Assembly: GCF_011806575.1 (NCBI RefSeq)
Contig: NZ_JAATOO010000009.1
Span: 124,001-188,000 of the forward strand
Length of the DNA: 64,000 bases
DNA from: Vibrio hepatarius
GTDB taxonomy: Bacteria > Pseudomonadota > Gammaproteobacteria > Enterobacterales > Vibrionaceae
Reading direction: 5' to 3'
Shown here: positions 35,562-44,240 of the stretch, piece after piece
How positions within the stretch are numbered: position 1 is the stretch's first letter
Layout: each line of letters begins with the position of its first letter
Program-made: the position numbers and the translations under genes
The notes under the pieces: model-generated
The model's input: the letters and a program-made list of their open reading frames with translations, nothing else
Database searches by the model: none
What the model was told of the DNA's origin: nothing

Positions 35562-36617
35562 ATGTCAAACGTTGAATTTAACCCAGTGGATCATCCACAT
35601 CGTCGTTACAACCCACTGACGGGACAATGGATTTTAGTCTCACCGCATCGTGCAAAACGACCTTGGAGTGGGGCGGATGAAAAGCCCGCGTTGAATGAGC
35701 TGCCAAGCTATGACGAAAAATGTTTCCTTTGTCCGACCAATGAGCGAATTTCCGGTGATGTGAATCCAGATTACCAAGGGACTTATGTGTTCAATAACGA
35801 TTTCGCCGCATTGATGGTGGACTCGCCAGATGCGCCGGAATCAGACAGTTCACTATTTAAAACCCAAGGTGTGCGTGGTTTAAGCCGAGTGATTTGTTTC
35901 TCTCCAGATCACAGCAAAACGTTGCCTGAACTACCAGTCGATAAAATACGAGGTGTGATTGATACCTGGGACGAACAAATCGAAGAGCTGGGTAAAGATT
36001 TTGTTTGGGTGCAAGCGTTTGAGAACAAAGGCGAAACAATGGGTTGTTCTCAACCGCATCCGCACGGACAAATTTGGGCAAACAGTTTCCTACCCAATGA
36101 GATTGAGCGTAAAGAGCACAACCTAAAATCTTACTACCAAGAAAACGGCAGTAACTTGCTGGTGGACTATGTACAGGCAGAGCTGAAAGACGGATCTCGC
36201 GTCGTAGTAGAAACCGACCATTGGGTTGCACTTGTTCCATATTGGGCGGCATGGCCATTCGAAACCATGTTGCTGCCCAAAGCGCACATTCGTCGTATGA
36301 GTGAGCTTAACAACGAACAGCGTGACGACTTGGCTGTAGCAATCAAAAAGCTCACCAGCCGCTACGACAACCTGTTCCAGTGCTCATTCCCTTACTCAAT
36401 GGGCTGGCACTACGCGCCGTTTTTTGAGCAGGGCACAGATATTGAGCATTGGCAGCTTCACGCCTTGTTTTATCCGCCACTACTGCGCAGTGCAACGGTA
36501 CGTAAGTTTATGGTGGGCTACGAAATGCTAGCAGAGAGTCAACGCGACTTAACCGCTGAGCAAGCCGCGCAGCGTCTGCGTGACTTGAGCGATGTGCACT
36601 ACAAAGAACAACAATAA
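35562..36617 (+). CDS. galT: Galactose-1-phosphate uridylyltransferase
   Basis: 351 residues. Transfers UMP from UDP-glucose to galactose-1-phosphate. The active-site motif HPHGQIW is at residues 166-172, with the nucleophilic histidine H168. The zinc-site cysteines CFLCP (about residue 46-50) and the N-terminal [23 protein letters not shown] block are typical. Second gene of the gal operon. Confidence 0.96.
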   Translation: MSNVEFNPVDHPHRRYNPLTGQWILVSPHRAKRPWSGADEKPALNELPSYDEKCFLCPTNERISGDVNPDYQGTYVFNNDFAALMVDSPDAPESDSSLFKTQGVRGLSRVICFSPDHSKTLPELPVDKIRGVIDTWDEQIEELGKDFVWVQAFENKGETMGCSQPHPHGQIWANSFLPNEIERKEHNLKSYYQENGSNLLVDYVQAELKDGSRVVVETDHWVALVPYWAAWPFETMLLPKAHIRRMSELNNEQRDDLAVAIKKLTSRYDNLFQCSFPYSMGWHYAPFFEQGTDIEHWQLHALFYPPLLRSATVRKFMVGYEMLAESQRDLTAEQAAQRLRDLSDVHYKEQQ

Positions 36618-36700
36618 CGAATTGTTACTAAGTATCTGATTATCGACAACCATGTTGAGTGTTGTCGGGATTGAAACCAAATTAAAGCCGAGATTTAACC

Positions 36701-37861
36701 ATGTCTGAACTTATCCAAAATGTGAAAGCGTCATTTGAGCAAGTGTTGGGCTATGCACCAAGCCATATTATCCAAGCACCAGGTCGCGTTAACCTGATTG
36801 GTGAACATACCGATTACAATGACGGTTTTGTTCTGCCTTGCGCGATTAACTACCAAACCGTTGTCGCTGCGGCAAAGCGTGAGGATAACCTAGTGCGTGT
36901 GGTTTCTGTCGATTACGACAACGCAGTTGACGAGTTTGATATCACCCAAGAGATCACTTTCCAGCAAGACAAAATGTGGGCGAACTACATCCGCGGAGTG
37001 GTGAAATGTCTACTTGCACACGGCTATCAGTTCACCGGTGCCGATATTTCTGTTAGCGGTAACGTGCCTCAAGGTGCGGGTTTGAGTTCATCCGCTGCGC
37101 TTGAAGTTGTGATTGGTCAAACATTCAAAGTGCTATTTAATTTAGAGATCAGTCAAGCGGAAATTGCTTTAAACGGCCAACAGGCAGAAAACGAATTCGT
37201 GGCTTGTAACTGCGGCATTATGGATCAAATGATCTCGGCAGAAGGCCGTGAAAATCATGCCATGCTACTGGATTGTCGTAGCTTAGAAACTCAAGCCGTA
37301 TCAATGCCTGAAGATATGACCGTGGTGATCATCAACTCCAACAAAAAGCGCGGTTTAGTTGACAGCGAATACAATACTCGTCGTCAGCAATGTGAAGAAG
37401 CAGCGCGTAGTTTTGGTGTTAAAGCGCTGCGTGATGTCAGCATTGAACAGTTTAACCAAAAAGCCTCGCAGTTGGATGAGTTAGTGGCCAAACGAGCGCG
37501 TCACGTTATTACTGAAAATGACCGAACCGTCGAAGCGGCGAAAGCTCTGCGTGCCCACGATATGAAGCGTATGGGCGAGCTAATGGCCCAGTCGCACGCG
37601 TCTATGCGGGATGATTTTGAAATCACGGTGAAAGAGATCGACGTTCTTGTTGAAATGGTCAAAGGTGTGATCGGTGATCAAGGTGGCGTGCGCATGACAG
37701 GCGGCGGTTTCGGTGGCTGCGTCGTAGCGTTAGTGCCACCAAGCTTGGTTGATGAGATTAAAGCCGTGGTTGAAGCAAAGTACCAAGCAGCGACAGGGTT
37801 AAAAGAGGCGATCTATGTTTGCCAAGCCAAAGATGGCGCAAGTCTGGTTGAAGTGTTGTAA
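36701..37861 (+). CDS. galK: Galactokinase
   Basis: 386 residues, GHMP kinase family. Phosphorylates galactose at C1. All three family motifs are present: [15 protein letters not shown] (about residues 28-42), [13 protein letters not shown] (about 124-136) and [14 protein letters not shown] near the C-terminus. Third gene of the gal operon; galM starts 6 bp after it. Confidence 0.96.
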   Translation: MSELIQNVKASFEQVLGYAPSHIIQAPGRVNLIGEHTDYNDGFVLPCAINYQTVVAAAKREDNLVRVVSVDYDNAVDEFDITQEITFQQDKMWANYIRGVVKCLLAHGYQFTGADISVSGNVPQGAGLSSSAALEVVIGQTFKVLFNLEISQAEIALNGQQAENEFVACNCGIMDQMISAEGRENHAMLLDCRSLETQAVSMPEDMTVVIINSNKKRGLVDSEYNTRRQQCEEAARSFGVKALRDVSIEQFNQKASQLDELVAKRARHVITENDRTVEAAKALRAHDMKRMGELMAQSHASMRDDFEITVKEIDVLVEMVKGVIGDQGGVRMTGGGFGGCVVALVPPSLVDEIKAVVEAKYQAATGLKEAIYVCQAKDGASLVEVL

Positions 37862-37867
37862 GGGTGA

Positions 37868-38935
37868 GTGATGAAAACCTATTTTACACAACTAGAGCAA
37901 GCGATGGCACAAACACCATCGTTTGACGGTCAAATTGCTAAGCTTATTCACCTAACGAACGCGCATGGTATGACAGCGTCGTTCATGGACATTGGCGCAA
38001 CTTGGCTGAGTTGTACGCTTCCGCTCGATGGACAGCGTCGTGAAGTATTACTGCGTTCGCCAACGATGGCCGAGCACATGAAGCAAGACGCGTACTTTGG
38101 TTCGATAGTGGGGCGTTTTGCTAACCGAATTGCAAAAGGGCAGTTTGAGGTTGACGGAAAACGCTATCAAGTGGGGGTTAACAACGGTGAAAACTCGCTA
38201 CATGGCGGTTTGGAAGGGTTTGATAAAAAGCGCTGGACAGTTGTCGAGTGTAGTGAAAATCAGGTCGTGTTTTCGCTGCGCTCACAAGATTGCGACCAAG
38301 GCTATCCCGGTAATCTCGACATTAAAGTGACTTACACGTTAACGGATGCGAATGAGCTTTCTATCGCTTATGAAGCCTACACCGATAAAACCTGTCCGGT
38401 GAACCTAACTAACCATGCCTATTTCAATCTGGCGGGAGAGGACAGTGGTGCGAAAAGTTTGGATCATACGTTGCAGCTAAACGCCGACTACTATCTGCCA
38501 ACTGACTCAGGGTTGATCCCAACTGGCGAGAAAAAGCCAGTATTCGGTACCAGTTTCGACTTTACGCAGCCGAAGCGTATTGGTGATGAGTTCTTGAGTG
38601 AGCAAGATCAGAAAACTGCAAGCGGTTATGATCACACCTTTGTGTTCAAGCCTGAAGTGATCGATGGTGTGTCGACGGCCGTGGTTCTGATTGCACCGAA
38701 AGAGGATGTCATCATGAAGGTGGTCACCACTAAGCCCGCGATTCAATTCTATTCTGGGAATTTCTTAGCGGGCACACCGGGCGTAAGCAAAACCTATGAA
38801 CTTTATGACGGGCTGGCTTTGGAAACACAATACTTCCCGGACGGACCAAACAAACCAGAATGGGGACTCAACAGTGGGGTGTTGAACTCTGGGGACTGCT
38901 ATCAGCATCAGACCGTATACCAGTTTGAATTTTAG
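37868..38935 (+). CDS. galM: Aldose 1-epimerase (galactose mutarotase)
   Basis: 355 residues. Interconverts beta- and alpha-galactose, feeding GalK. The NLTNHAYFNLAG histidine motif and the C-terminal LALETQYFPDGPNKP segment with the catalytic glutamate are visible. Last gene of galETKM; its terminator overlaps the end of the convergent repressor gene. Two adjacent ATG codons exist; the coordinates use the first. Confidence 0.94.
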   Translation: MMKTYFTQLEQAMAQTPSFDGQIAKLIHLTNAHGMTASFMDIGATWLSCTLPLDGQRREVLLRSPTMAEHMKQDAYFGSIVGRFANRIAKGQFEVDGKRYQVGVNNGENSLHGGLEGFDKKRWTVVECSENQVVFSLRSQDCDQGYPGNLDIKVTYTLTDANELSIAYEAYTDKTCPVNLTNHAYFNLAGEDSGAKSLDHTLQLNADYYLPTDSGLIPTGEKKPVFGTSFDFTQPKRIGDEFLSEQDQKTASGYDHTFVFKPEVIDGVSTAVVLIAPKEDVIMKVVTTKPAIQFYSGNFLAGTPGVSKTYELYDGLALETQYFPDGPNKPEWGLNSGVLNSGDCYQHQTVYQFEF

Positions 38936-38947
38936 ATGGCGTTTTTT

Positions 38948-38972
38948 GGTGGGCTAGATACCCACCTTTTTT
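38948..38972 (+). terminator. Terminator of the gal operon, inside the 3' end of the convergent repressor gene
   Basis: Six-bp stem GGTGGG (38948-38953) and CCCACC (38961-38966), 7-nt loop, then six T on the plus strand. The stop codon and last codons of the minus-strand LacI-type gene lie within it. Confidence 0.85.
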
Positions 38973-39973
38973 GTCGAAGAAGTTCTAATGATCAATTCTC
39001 CCTCTACTTTGCGTTTGTTAGACAACAAAGGCTGATCTTCAATTAACGCCATCAAAGATTCTACCGCCAGTTTGCCCATATCCGAGTAGGGTAAGTCAAC
39101 AGAGGTTAACGCCGGAAAACTCTCTGACGCGATTTGTTGGTTATCATAACCAACCACCGCCACATCTTGTGGAATCTTCATACCCAACTCCGCTATCGCT
39201 TGATAACAGCCCATTGCCATATAATCACTGCTGCAGAAAATTGCTTCTGGTGGCTGAGTTAAATGAAACAGCGCTAGCGTTTGCTGATGCGCTTCTTTTA
39301 GCGACCAGTTTGCTTCCAATAAGTAGTCTGAATTTGGGATGATATCGGCATCAACCAAAGCCTGACGATAGCCCTCAGTACGTTGTTTACTCGCTAGCAT
39401 CCAGCTTTCACCAGAGAGCATCGCAATACGACGGTAGCCTTGCTCAGTCAGGTGCGAAACCGCTTTATAAGCGCCGATCATATCTGCAGGCAAAATACTC
39501 GGAGCATCGGAGAGCTTATCATTGGTGCAGTTAAGCAACACCGTTGGGAGAGAGGTGCTTACGCGTTGCTCTTCTAGTTCACGAGTCATACTAGATGCGT
39601 AAACCAAGCCCGCATAGTCTCCGCCGTTTATTTCGGCTTCAATCTTACTTGCCAGCACCTCGTCGTGGCTGTAATTGAACGTCACCAGAATGTAATCATT
39701 CGACCAAGCTTCTTCTCGCGCCGCGTTAATGGCATCGATGAATGGGTCATAGCTGGTTAAGCCGTTGATCACCAGTGCGATCTTTTTCGGGCGTCCCAAA
39801 GCGTGAGCGACTTTCTTATTTTTGTAGCCGAGTGATTCAGCGGTTTCGAGCACTTTACGCTTGGTCGATTCGGCGATTTTTACTGACGTCGAGCCGTTCA
39901 ATACCAAAGATACCGTCGATTGAGACACGCCCGCCGCTGCCGCAATGTCACTCATGGTGATTTTCTTAGCCAT
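38954..39973 (-). CDS. LacI-family repressor, probable regulator of the GH5/symporter genes
   Basis: 339 residues. N-terminal helix-turn-helix (ITMSDIAAAAGVSQSTVSLVLNGS) followed by a hinge and a periplasmic-binding-like sugar domain. It is divergent from the glycosidase gene at 40199, with two paired TTAGCTAA elements between them. It is not GalR: the DNA-reading residues differ (SQSTVSLVLN versus SVATVSRVIN). Effector likely a galactoside or another oligosaccharide; unknown. Confidence 0.88.
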   Translation of the reverse strand: MAKKITMSDIAAAAGVSQSTVSLVLNGSTSVKIAESTKRKVLETAESLGYKNKKVAHALGRPKKIALVINGLTSYDPFIDAINAAREEAWSNDYILVTFNYSHDEVLASKIEAEINGGDYAGLVYASSMTRELEEQRVSTSLPTVLLNCTNDKLSDAPSILPADMIGAYKAVSHLTEQGYRRIAMLSGESWMLASKQRTEGYRQALVDADIIPNSDYLLEANWSLKEAHQQTLALFHLTQPPEAIFCSSDYMAMGCYQAIAELGMKIPQDVAVVGYDNQQIASESFPALTSVDLPYSDMGKLAVESLMALIEDQPLLSNKRKVEGELIIRTSSTKKVGI

Positions 39974-40008
39974 GGTTATTTTAACTTACTATGTTTAACC
40001 TAATTTCG

Positions 40009-40029
40009 TTAGCTAAATATATTAGCTAA
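40009..40029. promoter_or_regulatory. Paired TTAGCTAA element 1, candidate LacI-family operator
   Basis: TTAGCTAA-N5-TTAGCTAA (arms 40009-40016 and 40022-40029) is a near-perfect 21-bp palindrome made of two 8-bp palindromes with 13-bp spacing. It sits 36 bp upstream of the repressor gene start. Confidence 0.7.
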
Positions 40030-40153
40030 AGATTAAGTCGCGATCATCCTGAAAAGAGCAAGATCACAAAAGTTGCCTTACATGGCATCAAAGCTGTGAT
40101 TCAACCCACGTTTATTCTTTCACCACCTAGTCATAAATTTATCACTTAATATA

Positions 40154-40174
40154 TTAGCTAATATTATTAGTTAA
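40154..40174. promoter_or_regulatory. Paired TTAGCTAA element 2, candidate LacI-family operator
   Basis: TTAGCTAA-N5-TTAGTTAA (arms 40154-40161 and 40167-40174) repeats element 1 with the same 13-bp spacing, 145 bp away. It lies 24 bp upstream of the glycosidase start, where it would block its promoter. Confidence 0.7.
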
Positions 40175-40198
40175 TAATTTAGTTTTAAGGTGAGTAAG

Positions 40199-41269
40199 AT
40201 GCAAAAATGGTCAGAAGAGAAAGCGTGGCAATGGCAGAAAGAGCACGGCTGGTTGTGCGGTTTTAACTACCTACCTCGCACGGCGGTGAACTGGAACGAG
40301 ATGTGGCAAGCGGAATCGTTCGCACCAGAAGTGATGGAGCAAGAGTTAGCGTGGGCACGTGAAGTGGGGTACAACACCTTGCGCACCAACTTGCCGTTCA
40401 TCGTTTGGCAAGCCGATCGTGAAGGCCTGCATAACCGAATTCAGCGTTTCTTAGATATCTGCGAGCGCAACCAAATCAAAGTGATGATGACGCCAATGGA
40501 TGATTGCGGGTTCTCTGGCGACCACCCTTATCTTGGCGAGCAGAAAGCGCCAATCCCTGATTTACACAACAGCCAAGCAGCAGCGAGCCCTGGTCGCAAT
40601 GTGGTGATGGATAAATCTCAGTGGGGTGAAGTTGAAGCGTACATCCGCGACATCGTTTCGACCTATAAAAATGACCCACGCATCGTGATTTGGGATTTAT
40701 ACAACGAGCCAACCAATCGAATGATTTTCACCACCACTGGTGAAATCGCTTACGACGAACAGATGGAAGCATTCAGCCACGAGTTGATGGAAAAAGCATT
40801 TGAGTGGGCGCGTGAAGAAAGCCCAACGCAACCACTAACCGTTGGTGCATGGCACGCGCCAAGCATTCTTGACCGCAATCTGCCTATTTATGAACACCCA
40901 ACCGATCGCAAAGCGATGGAATTGTCAGACATCATCACTTTCCACGCTTATTTACCTATCGACCTTTTCCACAAAGCGGTGGAAGTGGTGGAAGCGTACA
41001 ACCGCCCAATGATGTGTACCGAATGGCTTGCTCGTCACGCTGAATCTTACATGCACGAGCAGCTACCAATTTTCAAAAAAAAGAACATTGGTTGTTACCA
41101 ATGGGGTTTAGTGAAAGGCAAAACACAAACCCATTTACCTTGGCCTGAGATTAAACGCAACGATGCCAATTACGCGAGTCAGTGGTTTCACGACCTGCTT
41201 GATGAGCAAGGACGCCCATATGACCCAAGCGAAGTGCAATTAATCAAAACACTCGCAGAAGTGGATTAA
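40199..41269 (+). CDS. Intracellular glycoside hydrolase, GH5/cellulase-like (beta/alpha)8 fold
   Basis: 356 residues without a signal peptide. The acid/base glutamate is E170 in IWDLYNEP and the nucleophile is E275 in MMCTEWLA, the clan GH-A pattern. I start at ATG 40199, because AAGGTGAG lies 5 bases before it; a GTG at 40190 would overlap that site. It is followed after 70 bp by a GPH sugar symporter, so it likely cleaves an imported oligosaccharide. The substrate is unknown; beta-galactoside, beta-mannoside and beta-glucoside are all possible. Confidence 0.8.
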   Translation: MQKWSEEKAWQWQKEHGWLCGFNYLPRTAVNWNEMWQAESFAPEVMEQELAWAREVGYNTLRTNLPFIVWQADREGLHNRIQRFLDICERNQIKVMMTPMDDCGFSGDHPYLGEQKAPIPDLHNSQAAASPGRNVVMDKSQWGEVEAYIRDIVSTYKNDPRIVIWDLYNEPTNRMIFTTTGEIAYDEQMEAFSHELMEKAFEWAREESPTQPLTVGAWHAPSILDRNLPIYEHPTDRKAMELSDIITFHAYLPIDLFHKAVEVVEAYNRPMMCTEWLARHAESYMHEQLPIFKKKNIGCYQWGLVKGKTQTHLPWPEIKRNDANYASQWFHDLLDEQGRPYDPSEVQLIKTLAEVD

Positions 41270-41279
41270 CTGCCTGAGA

Positions 41280-41303
41280 GCCGATCCAAAGTTTTGGATC
41301 GGC
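41280..41303 (+). repeat. Intercistronic hairpin between glycosidase and symporter genes
   Basis: Ten- to eleven-bp stem GCCGATCCAAA (41280-41290) and TTTGGATCGGC (41293-41303) with a very small loop. No T-run. Probably an RNA-stabilising or attenuating element rather than a terminator. Confidence 0.45.
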
Positions 41304-41339
41304 AGCCAATCTATAATTAACTCAATTGAGATGTGAAAT

Positions 41340-42722
41340 ATGACTACTCTACAAAACAAAATTCCAAACAAGGAGCTGATGTCTTACTTCGGCTACGGAG
41401 TAGGCCAGTGCTTTAGCTTTGGTCTAGTCGGTTCGTTTATTCTTTACTTTTATACCGACATCCTTGGTATATCACCAATTGCAGCAAGTACGATTTTTTT
41501 GATCGCAAGGGTTTGGGATGCCGTTAATGACCCAATCATTGCAGGATACATGGATACCCTGGAATCGCGCTTCGGCAAATTCCGACCATACATGCTATTC
41601 ACTCCGTTCTTAATTGTGTTGGTGACAATTGCCTCGTTCTACAATATCGATGCCGATACTACGACGAAAGTGATGTACGCAGGTATCACTTACATCTTGT
41701 GGGGCACTCTGTATACGGTTTCCGACGTACCATTCTGGTCAATGTCTTCTGTGATGACAGACGAACCACAAGAGCGTGCAAAAGCGGCAACGTGTGCGAT
41801 GTTGGGCGTCAATGCGGGTATCGGTGCTACTTTGGTTATTTTTCCAAAACTGAGTGCGTACTTCGCTGATGGCCGTGCAGACCAAGGTTATTTACCAGCC
41901 GTGATCGTGCTGATGATCGCTGGTTTACTGTTTATGCTCAATGGCTTCTACAACACCAAAGAACGTATCTCGACCGCAAACTGTGAAAAAGTCACGCTCA
42001 AGCAAACTTTCCAAGCAGTACGTAAAAACAAGCCACTGTTTTTCATTCTGGCCGCCTTCTTTATGAATGTGTTCTTTAACTTAGTGAACGGTCTGTACAT
42101 CTTCTTCTTTACCTACAACATGGGTGATGCAGGCTTGGTTTCGTTAATTGGTACCATCACTTTGGTCAGCGCCATCGCGTGTTTGGCGACGCCAATGCTA
42201 ACTAAGCGCTTTAAAAAACGTGATATTTTCATCGCACTGTGTGTATTGGAAATCATCGCCCGCGTTGGCTTCTACTTTACTGGATACTCCAACCCAACTG
42301 TCGTTATGGCTTGGTTGGCGGTCATTACCGGTATCTTTATGATGACCAACCCGCTGATCTCAGCAATGATTGCCGATACGGTTGAGTACTCGTACTACCA
42401 CTCAGGTAAACGTACTGCCGCAATTACGTTCTCGGGTCAAACCTTTACGGGTAAGTTGTCGGTCGCAGTGGCTGGTGGCCTAACTGGTATTATCTTGACC
42501 ATGATTGGTTATGTGCCAAATGCAGAGCAAACAGAAACGGCGTTGAATGGTATGTTTTTCTGTATCGCTCTACTGCCAGCACTTGGCGCGCTGATTCGAA
42601 TCCTGATCATGTCTCGCTACACCTTCACGGAAGACAAACACGCTATCCTACGTGAAAAACTAAAACGTGGTGAATTTGCAGAAGGCGTTGAAGTGACCCC
42701 CGCGCAACAAGCGGTAAACTAA
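41340..42722 (+). CDS. GPH-family sugar:cation symporter (MelB-like)
   Basis: 460 residues with twelve predicted helices. Early segments GQCFSFGLVGSFILYFYTDILG and ARVWDAVNDPIIAGYMD carry the DxxxD acidic cation site of the glycoside-pentoside-hexuronide family (MelB, XylP, UidB). It imports a sugar or glycoside with Na+ or H+. Paired with the GH5-like enzyme upstream. Substrate is inferred to be an oligosaccharide; its place beside gal genes suggests a galactose-containing one. Confidence 0.88.
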   Translation: MTTLQNKIPNKELMSYFGYGVGQCFSFGLVGSFILYFYTDILGISPIAASTIFLIARVWDAVNDPIIAGYMDTLESRFGKFRPYMLFTPFLIVLVTIASFYNIDADTTTKVMYAGITYILWGTLYTVSDVPFWSMSSVMTDEPQERAKAATCAMLGVNAGIGATLVIFPKLSAYFADGRADQGYLPAVIVLMIAGLLFMLNGFYNTKERISTANCEKVTLKQTFQAVRKNKPLFFILAAFFMNVFFNLVNGLYIFFFTYNMGDAGLVSLIGTITLVSAIACLATPMLTKRFKKRDIFIALCVLEIIARVGFYFTGYSNPTVVMAWLAVITGIFMMTNPLISAMIADTVEYSYYHSGKRTAAITFSGQTFTGKLSVAVAGGLTGIILTMIGYVPNAEQTETALNGMFFCIALLPALGALIRILIMSRYTFTEDKHAILREKLKRGEFAEGVEVTPAQQAVN

Positions 42723-42740
42723 TCAAAAGCTCAGAAAATA

Positions 42741-42771
42741 AAAAGCCCGCGACGTATGTAGCGGGCTTTTT
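42741..42771. terminator. Bidirectional terminator between symporter and galR
   Basis: AAAAGCCCGC (42741-42750) pairs with GCGGGCTTTT (42761-42770), with a 10-nt loop and T-runs on both strands. Confidence 0.88.
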
Positions 42772-42812
42772 GTATTAATAGTTGTGTATTTGAGGCAAAG
42801 TTGTATTGATAG

Positions 42813-43811
42813 TTAAGCACGAGAAACGGAATGTCGGCTTATTAACGTTGGACTATAAATCGCGGTTTCATTTTCGAGTTCTTCGCCACGAGACAAACTC
42901 AGTGCCAAACGTGCTGCTCGCTCCGCCATCATCTCAATCGGATAACGAACCGTCGTTAGGCTTGGGGTGACATAACGTGCAATTAAGCCGTCATCAAATC
43001 CGACAATCGAGACTTTCTCGGGTACATCAATTCCGTTTTGGTTTAATGTCGCCATTGCACCAGCCGCCATGTAGTCGTTATAGGCGACTACGCCAGTTAT
43101 CTCGACCGATTTCGTAAGCAGGTTAGTCATCGCGACTTCACCACCGTCACTGTTTGGTTCACCGTACTCGATGTAACTCTTCGTCAGTTCAATACCGTTG
43201 TCCAACAAAGCGGCTTGATAGCCTTGCAGACGTGCGTGGGTATCTTCAATTTGGTGAGATGAGGCAATACAAGCGATTTTGCGATGCCCTTGGCGGATCA
43301 AATGCTCCGTCGCCAAGTACGCGCCTTTTTTGTTGTCCAAGGATATGCAGCGCTCTGCAATCTGCGGAATATGACGATTGATCAGCACTAAGCCTTTGAC
43401 TTCTTTCGCGTATTCAATCAGTTCTTCGTCAGGCAAGCCTTTAGAGTGGACGATGATCGCTTCGCAACGGCTGTTTATTAGTAGCTCCAGTGCCTGACGC
43501 TCGTCATCTGGATTGTGGTAACCGTTACCAATCAAAATGTGTTTGCCGTTCTCACGTGCAACGTTATCAACTGACTTTATCAAGGTGCCAAAGAAGGGGT
43601 CAGAGACATCACCGACTAAAACGCCCATTGTATTGGTACTCTGGCTGACGAGCGCGCGAGCGGCCGCATTCGGTCTGTACCCGAGCTTACTCATTGCTTT
43701 GGTTACGGACTCAATTGAAGAGCGACTTGCTTTGGGAGATTTATTGATCACGCGAGATACTGTTGCGACAGAAACGCCTGCTTCTTTCGCAACATCCTTG
43801 ATCGTTGCCAT
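42813..43811 (-). CDS. galR: Galactose repressor/isorepressor, LacI family
   Basis: 332 residues. The N-terminus MATIKDVAKEAGVSVATV is almost identical to E. coli GalR/GalS, and the sugar domain keeps VGDVSDPFFG, GNGYHN and the C-terminal SPTLISRHSVS. It should bind GTGNAANCGNTTNCAC sites and release them with galactose. Candidate operators lie ahead of galE and of its own gene. GalR versus GalS cannot be separated by sequence alone. Confidence 0.88.
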   Translation of the reverse strand: MATIKDVAKEAGVSVATVSRVINKSPKASRSSIESVTKAMSKLGYRPNAAARALVSQSTNTMGVLVGDVSDPFFGTLIKSVDNVARENGKHILIGNGYHNPDDERQALELLINSRCEAIIVHSKGLPDEELIEYAKEVKGLVLINRHIPQIAERCISLDNKKGAYLATEHLIRQGHRKIACIASSHQIEDTHARLQGYQAALLDNGIELTKSYIEYGEPNSDGGEVAMTNLLTKSVEITGVVAYNDYMAAGAMATLNQNGIDVPEKVSIVGFDDGLIARYVTPSLTTVRYPIEMMAERAARLALSLSRGEELENETAIYSPTLISRHSVSRA

Positions 43812-44240
43812 TTTGAACCTTCACTGACTCGATTTATCAACTTAATAATGTATTAAACCTTGTTTATGTAATGAGTGCAATTGAACGCATCACTTGCTCT
43901 CCAAAGTTAGATATTTACCACTTGTTTTTAATAGGATTAATGGTGGTGTAAACGTTTACTTTTAGTGACGTGTTATGTGGGATTTAGCGATGGAAACTAT
44001 CACTTATTTCGGCTTTGGCAAACTTGGGACTCGTACTGGGAAAATGACTAAGGTGATTAGCTAACCGACGCATCAGCGAACAAATTACGGCGATTATCTG
44101 AATGCTATTTGTGAGTCTTATCTCTCAAATATATGCAACATCATGTTAATGGGTTGTTTAAAGAGGAACTCGATCACAAATAGAGCTTTAATTCTAAAAT
44201 GGTATTCATTCGATTTACCTACAACAGAATGAATAACAAT
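43812..44240. other. Gene-free spacer between divergent galR and nucleotidase genes
   Basis: Contains a candidate GalR site at 43946-43961 and presumably two promoters. No other gene recognised. TGATTAGCTAA near 44063 resembles half of the TTAGCTAA element but is not paired. Confidence 0.5.
43946..43961. promoter_or_regulatory. Candidate GalR operator upstream of galR
   Basis: GTGTAAACGTTTACTT contains the perfect palindrome GTAAACGTTTAC and matches the GalR consensus except the last two bases. It is 135 bp upstream of the galR start, fitting autoregulation, and also lies upstream of the divergent nucleotidase gene. Confidence 0.55.
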
